Shown: piece by piece, positions 44,798 to 53,514 of the stretch
How positions within the stretch are numbered: position 1 is the stretch's first letter
Layout: the number at the start of each line of letters is the position of its first letter
Source: Lachnospiraceae bacterium UBA7086
GTDB taxonomy: Bacteria; Bacillota; Clostridia; Lachnospirales; Lachnospiraceae
Direction of reading: 5' to 3'
Assembly (NCBI GenBank): GCA_002492525.1
Contig: DKZA01000012.1
Location: 1-64,000, forward strand
Length of the DNA: 64,000 nt
Notes under the pieces: model-generated
Databases searched by the model: none
The model's input: the letters and a program-made list of their open reading frames with translations, nothing else
What the model was told of the DNA's origin: nothing
Program-made: the position numbers and the translations under genes

Positions 44798-45661
44798 TCA
44801 CGCTACGGCTGCCACGATACCGGCAATGATAATTGCAGCACATACAAGCTTGTGTGTCGTATCTTTCTCATGAAAAAGAAATCGTCCTGCCAGGATCGTC
44901 ACCACACAGCCGGCCTGCTTTAAAAGTGTCATCACGGTAATCCGGCTTCCCTCCATGCCATTGGCCACAAAAAGCGCCCGGTCTGCAATAACGATAAGCA
45001 GACTCAAAAGCCATACCCACTGATTCCTTACGGCGCTGCCCCAGTTCACAGATATTCGGCCAAACAGGATAAAAAACAGATAAAACAAAGTCAGAAAAAG
45101 CAAATACCAGAATTGTAACTGGGAGCTGTTGATGTCCCGCATGAGAATCTTATCAAGCAGTCCGGAAACTGCATTTAAAAGGCAGGAGGCAAAGGCCATC
45201 ATTACATATCTGACCGGCACAGTGTCACCGTTTTTTAACGCGCCGGCCTTTCCGTTCCCCGGATGATATTTCAAAAAAAGCAGCCCGGCCGACACCAGTA
45301 AAAGCCCCAGAAACTGAAAGGGCCCGAGAATCTCCTGCAGCACAATAACTCCCAAAAGCGTAGCAAAAAGAACCCGGGAAAGATCCAACACCCCGTACAA
45401 ACTGATGGGCATCTTTTTGATTGCCCTGAAACTGAACATCCAGGCAAGAAAGATCACAAAAGATTTCAAAGCTATGTAGAAATAAAAATGAGGCGCCAAT
45501 CCCATTGCGTTCTTTGCATCCGGTAAAACTATCAGAAAAGACAGCAAAGTGTACATAAACAGTACCTCTATGGTAGAGTTTTTCTCCAATGCTTTCTTTT
45601 TTACGATCTCACGGACGCCTTTCAGAACACCGTACAATAAAACCAATGCCATCCACATCAT
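44798..45661 (-). CDS. EamA-family transporter (DMT superfamily)
   Basis: 287 residues with about ten hydrophobic helices in two five-helix EamA repeats (for example VLFATLLGVIVLQEILGPFQ and VTILAGRFLFHE, the conserved repeat ends). These carriers export or import small metabolites. The substrate cannot be told. It stands alone, next to tRNA-Gly. Confidence 0.88.
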   Translation of the reverse strand: MMWMALVLLYGVLKGVREIVKKKALEKNSTIEVLFMYTLLSFLIVLPDAKNAMGLAPHFYFYIALKSFVIFLAWMFSFRAIKKMPISLYGVLDLSRVLFATLLGVIVLQEILGPFQFLGLLLVSAGLLFLKYHPGNGKAGALKNGDTVPVRYVMMAFASCLLNAVSGLLDKILMRDINSSQLQFWYLLFLTLFYLFFILFGRISVNWGSAVRNQWVWLLSLLIVIADRALFVANGMEGSRITVMTLLKQAGCVVTILAGRFLFHEKDTTHKLVCAAIIIAGIVAAVA

Positions 45662-45757
45662 TTTTCTTCTGCTGCCTTTCCAAAAAATGTAACCGTTCAG
45701 CCATGCCCATTCATAAGTTGTCGGACGTCCGCCCTATGAAAATGATTGAACTGTTAC

Positions 45758-45797
45758 AAAAAAATAGCTGTAAAGCATTTCCACACTTTACAACTAT
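45758..45797 (-). terminator. tRNA-Gly terminator
   Basis: On the minus strand ATAGTTGTAAAG pairs with CTTTACAGCTAT, with one G-U pair, and seven T follow. Confidence 0.9.
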
Positions 45798-45806
45798 GAT
45801 CTAAAG

Positions 45807-45877
45807 AGCAGGCGAGGGGAATCGAACCCCCCTCCCAAGCTTGGGAAGCTTGTATTCTACCGATGAACTACGCCTGC
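45807..45877 (-). tRNA. tRNA-Gly (anticodon CCC)
   Basis: A 71-base cloverleaf with acceptor stem GCAGGCG/CGCCTGC and discriminator U as usual for bacterial tRNA-Gly. The anticodon arm is CAAGC-TTCCCAA-GCTTG (anticodon CCC) and the T-loop is TTCGATT. CCA is not encoded. It reads GGG codons. Confidence 0.95.
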
Positions 45878-46036
45878 AAACTTCGTGCTTTTCTTAGTAT
45901 ACCATCATCTTTCTGAAAAGAAAAGGAAAATTTTTAAACAGCTAATATAACTTCACTTTTTGCTCCTTCCTGCATAGGCTATAATAAATATGTTTTCAGG
46001 ATTGGCAGAGTTCTTTCTGACAATTCGAGGAGGAGC

Positions 46037-47062
46037 ATGAAAAAAATATGCAGTTTGCTTCTTGTGACGGTCCTGGTCATGGTTTCCCTTTGTGGCTGTG
46101 GAAATCCGACAGGAGGCAGCAAGGATACATCGTCCACCGCAGATAAAACACCTGTAGTACTTAACGAAGTGGCACACTCTATCTTCTATGCCCCCATGTA
46201 TGTAGCGATTGAAGAAGGGTATTTCGAGGAAGAAGGCATCGACCTGACGCTGGTGACCGGTTTTGGTGCCGACAAGACCATGACGGCGCTTCTTACCGGT
46301 GAGGCCGATATTGGTTTCATGGGCAGCGAAAGCACTATCTATACTTACAAAGAAGGGGCTTCCGACTATGCGGTGAACTTTGCGCAGCTTACGCAGCGCG
46401 CCGGTAATTTTCTGGTGTCCAGAGAACCCATCGACAATTTTCAATGGGATATGCTGACCGGCAAAAAAGTTCTGGGCGGCCGTGCCGGCGGTATGCCGGA
46501 AATGGTATTTGAATATATCCTCAAAAAGAACGGGCTGGATCCGGCCACCGACCTTTCTATCGATCAGAGCATTGATTTTGGTTCTACCGCAGCGGCTTTC
46601 TCCGGCGGCCAAGGTGATTTTTCTGTAGAATTCGAGCCTCACGCCACCTCCCTGGAAGAAAAAGGCGACGGCTATGTAGTAGCTTCTCTTGGAGAAGATT
46701 CCGGCTATGTGCCTTATACAGCCTTCTCCGCCAAGAAGAGCTATTTGGAAGCAAATCCTGCCGTAATTGAGGCCTTTACCAGAGCATTACAAAAAGGCAT
46801 GGACTATGTACAGACTCACACTCCCGCAGAAATTGCCAAAGTAATCGCGCCGCAATTTGCGGAAACCGACCTTGCCACCATAGAAACCATCGTATCCCGT
46901 TACGCTGCTCAGGATACCTGGAAGGCGGATCTGGTCTTTGAAGAAGACAGTTTCACCCTTTTACAAAATATTCTGGAAGAAGCCGGCGAACTGGACGGCC
47001 GGGTTCCTTATGCAGATCTGGTAGACACTTCTTTTGCAAAAAAAGCAGCGGGACTCGAATAA
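46037..47062 (+). CDS. NMT1/THI5-type substrate-binding lipoprotein
   Basis: 341 residues. A lipoprotein signal ends in the lipobox LCGC (Cys about residue 21). The fold is SsuA/THI5-like: APMYVAIEEGYFEEEGIDL, then GADKTMTALLTGEADIGFMG, and a middle region with GGRAGGMPEMVFEYILKK. Relatives bind aliphatic sulfonates, taurine, nitrate or thiamine precursors for ABC import. No ABC ATPase or permease gene is next to it, so it is an orphan here. GAGGAGGAG precedes the ATG. A -10 TATAAT is at 45980-45985. Confidence 0.9.
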   Translation: MKKICSLLLVTVLVMVSLCGCGNPTGGSKDTSSTADKTPVVLNEVAHSIFYAPMYVAIEEGYFEEEGIDLTLVTGFGADKTMTALLTGEADIGFMGSESTIYTYKEGASDYAVNFAQLTQRAGNFLVSREPIDNFQWDMLTGKKVLGGRAGGMPEMVFEYILKKNGLDPATDLSIDQSIDFGSTAAAFSGGQGDFSVEFEPHATSLEEKGDGYVVASLGEDSGYVPYTAFSAKKSYLEANPAVIEAFTRALQKGMDYVQTHTPAEIAKVIAPQFAETDLATIETIVSRYAAQDTWKADLVFEEDSFTLLQNILEEAGELDGRVPYADLVDTSFAKKAAGLE

Positions 47063-47089
47063 GCGAAGAAATTTCCTATATAAAATAAC
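47051..47089 (+). repeat. Dispersed repeat, copy 5 (partial)
   Basis: GGACTCGAATAAGCGAAGAA and the following TTTCCTATATAAAAT match copy 4 at 48380-48418. The last codons and the stop of the lipoprotein gene lie inside it. Confidence 0.6.
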
Positions 47090-47124
47090 GCCTGGCGCAT
47101 GGATACACCGGGCGTTATTTGTTA
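47083..47124 (+). terminator. Terminator after the NMT1-type gene
   Basis: A ten-base stem AAATAACGCC/GGCGTTATTT encloses an 18-base loop. It can serve both strands. Confidence 0.8.
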
Positions 47125-47150
47125 TGTAAACTTATTCTTGCTAACCATAG

Positions 47151-47531
47151 TCACTTTCTCAATAATTCTTTTAAGGCATCCACCACATCCTGATACTCCA
47201 TAAGCAATGCCTCCACGTTCTCATCTATCTTCTCATATGCCTGCTCCTTCACCGCATACTCCTGTTCTTTAGCCGCTTCCGATAAATGGTTTGCCCCGAT
47301 AGAGCGCATGGCATTTTTCAGTCCATGTACCTCAACCAGATAATGTTCATAATCCCTTTGTTCATAAAGCTGCCTGATCAGGGGAATTTTCTCTTCTCCT
47401 TCCTCCAATGCTTCCGCAAGCACTTCCCAATAAAGTTCCTCATCCCCGGCGCACATCTCTATTCCGTCTTCCACAACAAAACCTCTGGACGCCAGATCAT
47501 CAATCGTTCGTATCTGTCCCATCTTTTTCAT
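47151..47531 (-). CDS. Hpt-domain protein
   Basis: 126 residues, helical. VEVHGLKNAMRSIGANHLSE carries the phosphorylatable His pattern HxLKxxxxxxG of histidine phosphotransfer domains. It would pass phosphate between hybrid kinases and response regulators, none of which are in this window. The ATG at 47531 has AAAGGGG upstream; it overlaps the DUF1836 gene by 32 bases, so the two are probably cotranslated. Longer in-frame starts upstream lie wholly inside that gene. Confidence 0.8.
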   Translation of the reverse strand: MKKMGQIRTIDDLASRGFVVEDGIEMCAGDEELYWEVLAEALEEGEEKIPLIRQLYEQRDYEHYLVEVHGLKNAMRSIGANHLSEAAKEQEYAVKEQAYEKIDENVEALLMEYQDVVDALKELLRK

Positions 47532-48159
47532 TCTGCCCCTTTGTTTTCTTATGCTCTCCTTCTTTCTTCTTGTTGACAAATTCGTCGATCATCTTCTCCA
47601 CCAGAAGGGTCTTCACATAGACATCAAAACTCAATATACAGATAAAGGAAAAGAGCCTTAAGAATTCCCTGGAATCTTCCGGTGCATCTTCAAAGGTCTG
47701 TTGGGCGACCCGGAACTTTTCCTCCAAGTCGGCCTTCATCACTGCAATCTGCTCCTGTTCCAATCCGAACACTTCCTCATAAACGGAAGATAGGTTAAAA
47801 TCCTGTCCGTTGCCAAAAAAATGTTCCTTGATCGGCTTCAGTAATTCCTGAATATCACTGATTGAAAGGATTCCTTTATAGTAATAAATAAAGATAAGAA
47901 GCAGCACATGATCTTTGGAATATTTCTTCTTGACCGGCGGCGGAAGCAGGTCATTCTTGGCATAATTATTGATCATGGTCTTTGTCAGTATCTTATCGTT
48001 TTGCGGATCTCTGGTAGAAGTTCTTAAATGTGATTCCATAAAGGTAGTCACCTGATCCATATAAAGATCAATATCCGGAATATCTTCTGCCTTGATATAC
48101 TCAATCCTGTCAAGACTGCCCAATATGCTGCTCAACAGGTTCTCAATGTTGATCGTCAT
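47500..48159 (-). CDS. DUF1836 protein (YkrK-like)
   Basis: 219 residues. The core LTKTMINNYAKNDLLPPPVK followed by KKYSKDHVLLLIFIYYYKG is the DUF1836 signature, a MerR-like helix-turn-helix region. The C-terminus is very basic. Homologues are thought to be regulators, but targets are unknown. A good promoter lies upstream and the Hpt gene overlaps its end. Confidence 0.85.
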   Translation of the reverse strand: MTINIENLLSSILGSLDRIEYIKAEDIPDIDLYMDQVTTFMESHLRTSTRDPQNDKILTKTMINNYAKNDLLPPPVKKKYSKDHVLLLIFIYYYKGILSISDIQELLKPIKEHFFGNGQDFNLSSVYEEVFGLEQEQIAVMKADLEEKFRVAQQTFEDAPEDSREFLRLFSFICILSFDVYVKTLLVEKMIDEFVNKKKEGEHKKTKGQNEKDGTDTND

Positions 48160-48194
48160 TTTTTCCCCTTCTGTATATATAATATTTACACTTT

Positions 48195-48223
48195 ATTATA
48201 TAGTTTTTATTACTACATGACAA
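48195..48223 (-). promoter_or_regulatory. Promoter of the DUF1836-Hpt pair
   Basis: TTGTCA (48218-48223) and TATAAT (48195-48200) are 17 bases apart on the minus strand. Confidence 0.6.
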
Positions 48224-48299
48224 GTATTTTATTTCTTTTTCTGTTTCTCTTTTCCAGTTGTCTGTTACTTTTCACGCAGTTTTTTACATACCTTAGATA

Positions 48300-48328
48300 T
48301 TTACAAAACAAGCTGTCCATGTTATATT
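48300..48328 (+). promoter_or_regulatory. Promoter of the yerC-like gene
   Basis: TTTACA (48300-48305) and TATATT (48323-48328) are 17 bases apart with a TGT extended -10. The leader of about 105 bases contains a dispersed-repeat hairpin. Confidence 0.6.
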
Positions 48329-48362
48329 AATACATAATAGCTGTAAAGTTTTAACGTATGAA

Positions 48363-48420
48363 AGCAGCAGAATCCGCTTTGCGGACTCGGATAAACGAAA
48401 GAATCTCCTATCATATAAAA
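48363..48420 (+). repeat. Dispersed hairpin repeat, copy 4
   Basis: A GAATCCGC/GCGGACTC stem is followed by CTCGGATAAACGAAAGAATC and a TATATAAAAT-type end. It lies in the 5' leader of the yerC-like gene. Confidence 0.65.
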
Positions 48421-48439
48421 TTGTAAAGAGGTGTTTGTC

Positions 48440-48727
48440 ATGAACAAAAAAATCAAGAATGAAGCTGTAGACCATCTGTTCCAGGCAGTTTTATGTCTGG
48501 AATCCGTAGAGGAATGTTACGATTTCTTTGAAGATCTGTGTACGGTTAACGAACTTTTGTCATTGTCACAGCGTTTTGAAGTGGCTTCCATGTTAAAATC
48601 CCACAACACTTATCTTGAGATTGCCGAAAAAACAGGAGCATCCACTGCCACGATCAGCCGCGTTAACCGTTCTCTCAATTATGGGAACGACGGATACGAA
48701 TTAATATTTGAGCGCCTTCACAAGTAA
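48440..48727 (+). CDS. YerC/YecD family TrpR-like regulator
   Basis: 95 residues, all helical, with the TrpR-type DNA-binding pair LSQRFEVASMLKSHNTYLEI and KTGASTATISRVNRSLNYG. The ATG at 48440 has AGAGGTG six bases upstream; the GTG three codons earlier is part of that site. Targets are unknown. No trp genes are nearby. Its terminator overlaps the last codons. Confidence 0.9.
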   Translation: MNKKIKNEAVDHLFQAVLCLESVEECYDFFEDLCTVNELLSLSQRFEVASMLKSHNTYLEIAEKTGASTATISRVNRSLNYGNDGYELIFERLHK

Positions 48728-48740
48728 GGCGCTCCTTTTT
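48710..48740 (+). terminator. Terminator overlapping the yerC-like stop
   Basis: GAGCGCCTT (48710-48718) pairs with AAGGCGCTC (48726-48734), and CTTTTT follows. The left arm is coding sequence. Confidence 0.88.
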
Positions 48741-49464
48741 AGCCGTCTATATTGATAAGTTCCATGGGATCCACATATTGTTCGTTATACATAATCTGAT
48801 AACCCAATTCTGTATTTTCCTCTCCAATCACATAGAGAATCGTTCCTCTGACCACCTCATCGCCTTCCCTTGCCATAACCTCCCCGTCATTGCGATAGAT
48901 ACTGACATAACCGTTCCCATGATCTATTTTAACGCAATGTAGATAAGAACTGCCCGTAGTAATGGAAAGAATTGTTCCCGCTCCCGAAGCCACGATACTA
49001 TTGCCTTCCGAACCGGTCAGCTTAACCATAGGCTCTTGTGCATCTGCCTCCTGCTGCATGGATGCGGAAGATGTCATCGGAAAACCTATCGGCATATGTG
49101 CCTGCGCATCCGCCGCCTCTTTGGCTGCCTCTTCCTCCACTTTCTGATTGACTGTATCGCTAAGGATCGTAACTTTCTGCGTCAATTCGTCTTGAAGCAG
49201 CGACAGACTTTCGTTCTCCTGCTGAAGAACCCGTATTTCTTCGATATGTTTCTCATTCTCCTCCTTTAAAGAAAGGATTTCCTCCTTCCTGCGGCTGCCG
49301 ACAATCCCTAAAATAACAACGACAGCAAGCAGAATAATAAACAGTGATTCTATCACCGCAGGATCAATCCGCAGCTGCCTGATCCCGCCTTCCCTGGAAT
49401 CCGCGAAGATTATTACCGTGTAATTAAATCTTCTCCCCCTCTTCCTGTTTTCTGTTTCACTCAC
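48739..49464 (-). CDS. Membrane-anchored degenerate M23 (LytM) protein
   Basis: 241 residues. A basic cytoplasmic start and one membrane helix (about 40-57) precede a coiled coil (EILSLKEENEKHIEEIRVLQ) and a C-terminal LytM-like domain. The domain keeps IDHGNGYVSIYRN but shows neither the HxxxD nor the HxH zinc ligands of active endopeptidases. Such inactive LytM domains act as scaffolds, as in SpoIIQ or EnvC-like proteins. A SpoIIQ-type role is possible but unproven. Confidence 0.82.
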   Translation of the reverse strand: MSETENRKRGRRFNYTVIIFADSREGGIRQLRIDPAVIESLFIILLAVVVILGIVGSRRKEEILSLKEENEKHIEEIRVLQQENESLSLLQDELTQKVTILSDTVNQKVEEEAAKEAADAQAHMPIGFPMTSSASMQQEADAQEPMVKLTGSEGNSIVASGAGTILSITTGSSYLHCVKIDHGNGYVSIYRNDGEVMAREGDEVVRGTILYVIGEENTELGYQIMYNEQYVDPMELINIDG

Positions 49465-49589
49465 AAAAAGATTACCTCCGATATCTCGAGAATCCCGTTC
49501 CCATTATACCACAGATGACATAAGGATGGCAATGCTTGTTTACATAAAATATTATATCCAAAAAAACAGGAAATAAGCGCAAAGAAAGC

Positions 49590-49618
49590 TTTACATTTAT
49601 ATGGATATATGCTATTCT
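49590..49618 (+). promoter_or_regulatory. Cold-shock gene promoter
   Basis: TTTACA (49590-49595) and TATTCT (49613-49618) are 17 bases apart, with TGC before the -10. The leader is about 45 bases. Confidence 0.6.
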
Positions 49619-49669
49619 ATGGGTGTTGTCATATCAACGTACTTTTTAATATTTTTGGAGGTATCTATA

Positions 49670-49870
49670 ATGAACAAAGGTACAGTAAAATGGTTTAACA
49701 ACCAAAAAGGCTACGGCTTTATCTCCGATGAGCAGGGTAACGATGTATTCGTTCACTATTCAGGACTCAACATGGAAGGCTTCAAGTCTCTCGAAGAGGG
49801 CGCCGAGGTTGAGTACGAAGTAGTAAACGGTGAAAAAGGACCCCAGGCCGTAAATGTAACAAAGTTATAA
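49670..49870 (+). CDS. cspA: Cold-shock protein
   Basis: 66-residue CSD-fold RNA chaperone with both RNA-binding motifs, KGYGFI and VFVHYS. Length is standard. The ATG at 49670 follows GGAGG by eight bases; further upstream in-frame codons lie in the leader. It melts RNA structure in the cold and in growth transitions. It is monocistronic, with a 3' untranslated region of about 115 bases before the terminator. Confidence 0.97.
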   Translation: MNKGTVKWFNNQKGYGFISDEQGNDVFVHYSGLNMEGFKSLEEGAEVEYEVVNGEKGPQAVNVTKL

Positions 49871-49983
49871 GAAGCATCGGACTTATAACATCGATAATCA
49901 GTATCACGATGTGCCTGTTCTTAAATATAAATGATGAATTTTATTTAGAATCAGCAATATTGTTGTAACGGATTAGAGAAAAA

Positions 49984-50014
49984 GAGAACCTGTCAATGCG
50001 GCAGGTTCTTTTTT
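49984..50014 (+). terminator. Cold-shock gene terminator
   Basis: GAACCTG/CAGGTTC stem followed by TTTTTT. Confidence 0.88.
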
Positions 50015-50057
50015 GTAGATATCCTATTGTACGACCAACTTTATCTTCTGTCTTCCC

Positions 50058-50834
50058 CTATTTTCCAACAAAACGAATCACTTCCTCAAACTGCATATTT
50101 CCTCCAAATAGATCCAGTGCGCTGCCGATCGTTACATGAACTTTGTTCTTTCCCAGTCGCTTTAACTTCTCCAAATCCTCAAAATCGTGAACGCCGCCCG
50201 CATAAGTAATCGGAATCTTTCCCCAGTTTCCCAAAAGTTCTACTACCGGATCTTCTATACCAGAAGCTTGGCCCTCTACATCTACGGCATGAACCAAAAA
50301 TTCATCACAAAAAACAGACAAATCCTCCATCGTCTGTTCCGTTAATTCCACCTTGGTATAATTCTGCCATCTATCGGTCACAATATAATAACGCCCGTCT
50401 CTAGCTCTGACGCTCAAATCTAACACCAGATGACCAGCCCCAACCTTTTGTGCCAGTTCCTGCAGCCTGTCATACTGTATCTGTCCGCCTTGGAACACAT
50501 AAGACGTGACAATCACATGACTCGCCCCGGCGTCCAGAAATTCACCGGCATTTTCCGGTGTGATACCGCCGCCTGCCTGCAACCCTCCCGGATAGGCGCG
50601 TAAAGCTGCAAGAGCTTGTTTTTTTGTTGCGTTATAATAAGTAGAAAAAGCAGGATTCAATAATATGATGTGTCCGTTCTTTAGCTGATATTCCTGGTAA
50701 AGCCTGGCATAAAATGCCGCATCCTGAACGGCTACAAAGTTTTCCCGGGCCTGATCATCCTGATCTTTTAAGCTGCCGCCCACAATCTGCTTGACACTGC
50801 CGTTATGAATATCAATACAGGGCCGAAATTCCAT
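50058..50834 (-). CDS. hisA: Eukaryotic-type HisA isomerase
   Basis: 258 residues. The product follows the fungal/plant His6-type HisA rather than the usual bacterial form: FRPCIDIHNGSVKQIVGGSL at the start, GGLQAGGGITPENAGEFLDA in the middle, then VHAVDVEGQASGIE, ITYAGGVHDFEDLEKL and GSALDLFGGN. It would isomerise ProFAR in histidine synthesis. No other his genes are nearby. The divergence from bacterial HisA and the lone position suggest separate inheritance or transfer. Confidence 0.9.
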   Translation of the reverse strand: MEFRPCIDIHNGSVKQIVGGSLKDQDDQARENFVAVQDAAFYARLYQEYQLKNGHIILLNPAFSTYYNATKKQALAALRAYPGGLQAGGGITPENAGEFLDAGASHVIVTSYVFQGGQIQYDRLQELAQKVGAGHLVLDLSVRARDGRYYIVTDRWQNYTKVELTEQTMEDLSVFCDEFLVHAVDVEGQASGIEDPVVELLGNWGKIPITYAGGVHDFEDLEKLKRLGKNKVHVTIGSALDLFGGNMQFEEVIRFVGK

Positions 50835-50994
50835 AATTTACTTCCCTTTCTCCGCGTTTTTAAATCTGGTTTTTCATGACTCTGTCAAATACACAGCGAA
50901 TATTTTATCCTCTAACAGACATAATAACATAAGAACAGGAAGTTTATCAAACATTCTGTTTTAATATCAGCAATTCATGTAAAGGAGTGAAACC

Positions 50995-51450
50995 ATGAAA
51001 AAGATAAGAACATTACTATTTGTTTCTCTGATGGTACTGACCATGTCCATGATCACTGCCTGTGGTAACAGGAACACAAATGCCGATAACGGAAATAACA
51101 CAAACGGCACACAGACAGGTATCGGAACTACTTCCGACACCACAACAGGCACAGATAACGGCACAGGTACTGCCAACGACGGTATGAACGGAACCACAGA
51201 CAATGGTACCGGTCTCACTGATAACAACACTACCGGAACCGGCAATAACGACAATGTAAACGACGTCACCGCCGGAGACAATAACAATAATAACAACGGC
51301 GGTGTTGGAAATGCCGTCGGCAATGCCATTGATGACGCCGGTAACGCCGCTTCGGATATCATTGACGATGCCGCTACAGGCGTTGAAAACATGGTCGACG
51401 ATGTGACAGGCACAAACAGCAATACCAACACAAATTCCAAAGTTCGTTAA
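50995..51450 (+). CDS. Asn/Thr/Gly/Asp-rich lipoprotein
   Basis: 151 residues. A lipoprotein signal ends in ITAC (Cys22). The mature chain is low complexity, over half Asn, Thr, Gly and Asp, with loose repeats (TTDNGTG, NNNNNNGG). A short less repetitive helix follows (GNAIDDAGNAASDIIDDAAT). No fold or family is recognised; it is probably surface exposed and disordered. AAAGGAG lies upstream of the ATG. Confidence 0.8.
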   Translation: MKKIRTLLFVSLMVLTMSMITACGNRNTNADNGNNTNGTQTGIGTTSDTTTGTDNGTGTANDGMNGTTDNGTGLTDNNTTGTGNNDNVNDVTAGDNNNNNNGGVGNAVGNAIDDAGNAASDIIDDAATGVENMVDDVTGTNSNTNTNSKVR

Positions 51451-51456
51451 GAACAG

Positions 51457-51497
51457 AAAATTTCCCAGACACTGTTACAAGGTCTGGGAAATTTTTT
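51457..51497. terminator. Bidirectional terminator
   Basis: A perfect AAATTTCCCAGAC/GTCTGGGAAATTT stem is flanked by A- and T-runs. It serves the lipoprotein gene (+) and the fbp gene (-), whose stop codon touches it. Confidence 0.9.
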
Positions 51498-53460
51498 AAA
51501 CGCCCTTTTCAATCAGAATCCCTTCTCTGTATGCCTGCAGAAGTTCCTCCAGTTGATGAATACTCTCCCGCAGTTCCATACCGATCTCCGTATCCGCAAT
51601 TTTCTGTCTGGAAGACATCGTCTCCAGGATAATCGAATCGGAGAAAATATCCGACTCATGCAAAATTGCCGCCTCCGTGGACTCGAAAGGCTCATGAGCC
51701 ACCAGGCGCATACCATAAGAATTGACCACCAGCGTATATCCTGCTATACCGGTCTTATCCTGATAAGCCTTGGAAAACCCGCCGTCAATGATCAGCAGTT
51801 TGCCGCCGCACTTTATAGGCGTCTCTCCTTTCTTCAGTTCCACCGGCACATGTCCGTTTACTATATGGGAATGAGACTCGTCCAAACCGAACTCCCGCAG
51901 GATCTTATTGATAACCTCTTCCTTGTCAAGCAGTCTGTAATAGCTGTTCTTCGTTTCTTTATGCGTCTCCTTATCCAGCAGGAAATACCGCTCAAAAGTA
52001 GCCATCTTATCCTTGCCAAAGACCGGCGAATTAGGTCCTGCCCAGATATACCAGATAATATCCTGCCCTTTCAACTTCTCCTGTAAATTATTGTGGGCAT
52101 AATACCCCTTTCTTGCATAATGCTCCAGAACATCATACAACTCCTTGCCGCTATATTCTTTTCCATAAACATTTACTTTATTAAAATTTCCCTCTTCATC
52201 CATGGGCACACAGCCATGGTATAGAAGATTGGAATTATATATTTTATAAAGTCCTCCCTTGGAAAAAAGGAACCGTACATGTTTCTGTAATTTCTCACAC
52301 TTTACAAATCCCTGCCGCAGGCGTTCCATCACCTGTTCTTCTTCCGCCGTCAGCTCATAGGGGCGATTCCTGTTAATGGTGGGAAAATCCACATCTTTCA
52401 TGGGATAGGATACCCCGTCAATGACCAATGCCTTATTTTCATAGTCAATATGTTCCAAGAGCAGCCTGTCCTGCATGCCAAACTCCGGACGCCGCATGAT
52501 CAACTGGCCTTCCAGCTTAAACTGTAAGATGGCAATGGCTTTATGCATCTTCATATCAAGGCTTAAATCCTTGGTATCATAATCTGTATTGTATTTGATG
52601 GCAAATGCCTCGCAGTCCGTATCCTTGTAAGTATCAAGCGCAAAGGTTGCAAGAGGAATCAGATTGATACCATACCCTTCCTCCAGGGTGTCCAGATTCC
52701 CATATCTGGCCGCCATCCGGATCACATTGGCGATGCAGGCCAGATGACCGCTGGCCGCCCCCATCCAGACAATATCATGGTTTCCCCACTGCACATCCAC
52801 CGAATGATACTGGCAGAGTGTATCAAGAATAATATGCGGCCCAGGCCCTCTGTCAAAAATATCTCCCACAATATGCAGATGATCAATGACCAACCGCTGT
52901 ATCAGATTACTTAAAGCAACGATAAATTCCGGCGCCCTGCCAATTCTGATAATGGTATGAATAATTTCATTATAATAAGCTTCCTTATCCTGAATCTCCG
53001 CCTTCTCCGTGATCAATTCCTCTATAATATAGGAAAAATCCTTAGGCAGAGCCTTTCTCACTTTAGATCTGGTATACTTGGAAGAGACCCGTTTGGTAAT
53101 CTGCACCAGCCTGTGAAGCGTGATCTTATACCAGTCCTCAATAGAGTTCTCGTCTTCCTCCTGCATCACGATATCCAGCTTTTCCTCCGGATAATAAATT
53201 AAGGTAGCCAGACTCTTTTTGTCCTTGATACTTAAAGTATTGCCGAATTCCTCATCAATCTTACGGCGCACGGAACCGGAACCATTCTTTAAAACATGCT
53301 TAAACTGCTCGTACTCCCCATGTATGTCTGTCATAAAGTGCTCCGTACCTTTGGGCAGGTTCAGGATTGCCTGTAGATTAATAATCTCTGTAGATGCTGC
53401 CGCAATTGTCGGATATTGTTTGGATAAACTTTTCAGATATTTTAATTCTAACTCGTCCAT
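51496..53460 (-). CDS. fbp: Class III fructose-1,6-bisphosphatase
   Basis: Firmicutes-type FBPase, 654 residues, a typical length. Metallophosphatase motifs are GDIFDRGPGPH and WGNHDIVWMG, with the C-terminal half carrying NGHVPVELKKGETP and IDGGFSKAYQ. It dephosphorylates fructose-1,6-bisphosphate in gluconeogenesis. Start ATG at 53460. It is monocistronic, 54 bases after the dapB stop. Confidence 0.96.
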   Translation of the reverse strand: MDELELKYLKSLSKQYPTIAAASTEIINLQAILNLPKGTEHFMTDIHGEYEQFKHVLKNGSGSVRRKIDEEFGNTLSIKDKKSLATLIYYPEEKLDIVMQEEDENSIEDWYKITLHRLVQITKRVSSKYTRSKVRKALPKDFSYIIEELITEKAEIQDKEAYYNEIIHTIIRIGRAPEFIVALSNLIQRLVIDHLHIVGDIFDRGPGPHIILDTLCQYHSVDVQWGNHDIVWMGAASGHLACIANVIRMAARYGNLDTLEEGYGINLIPLATFALDTYKDTDCEAFAIKYNTDYDTKDLSLDMKMHKAIAILQFKLEGQLIMRRPEFGMQDRLLLEHIDYENKALVIDGVSYPMKDVDFPTINRNRPYELTAEEEQVMERLRQGFVKCEKLQKHVRFLFSKGGLYKIYNSNLLYHGCVPMDEEGNFNKVNVYGKEYSGKELYDVLEHYARKGYYAHNNLQEKLKGQDIIWYIWAGPNSPVFGKDKMATFERYFLLDKETHKETKNSYYRLLDKEEVINKILREFGLDESHSHIVNGHVPVELKKGETPIKCGGKLLIIDGGFSKAYQDKTGIAGYTLVVNSYGMRLVAHEPFESTEAAILHESDIFSDSIILETMSSRQKIADTEIGMELRESIHQLEELLQAYREGILIEKGV

Positions 53461-53514
53461 TTATTCCCCCATGTTATCTGTGACTTTTGTAAAACTCTGT
53501 CATAATGTAAGACT

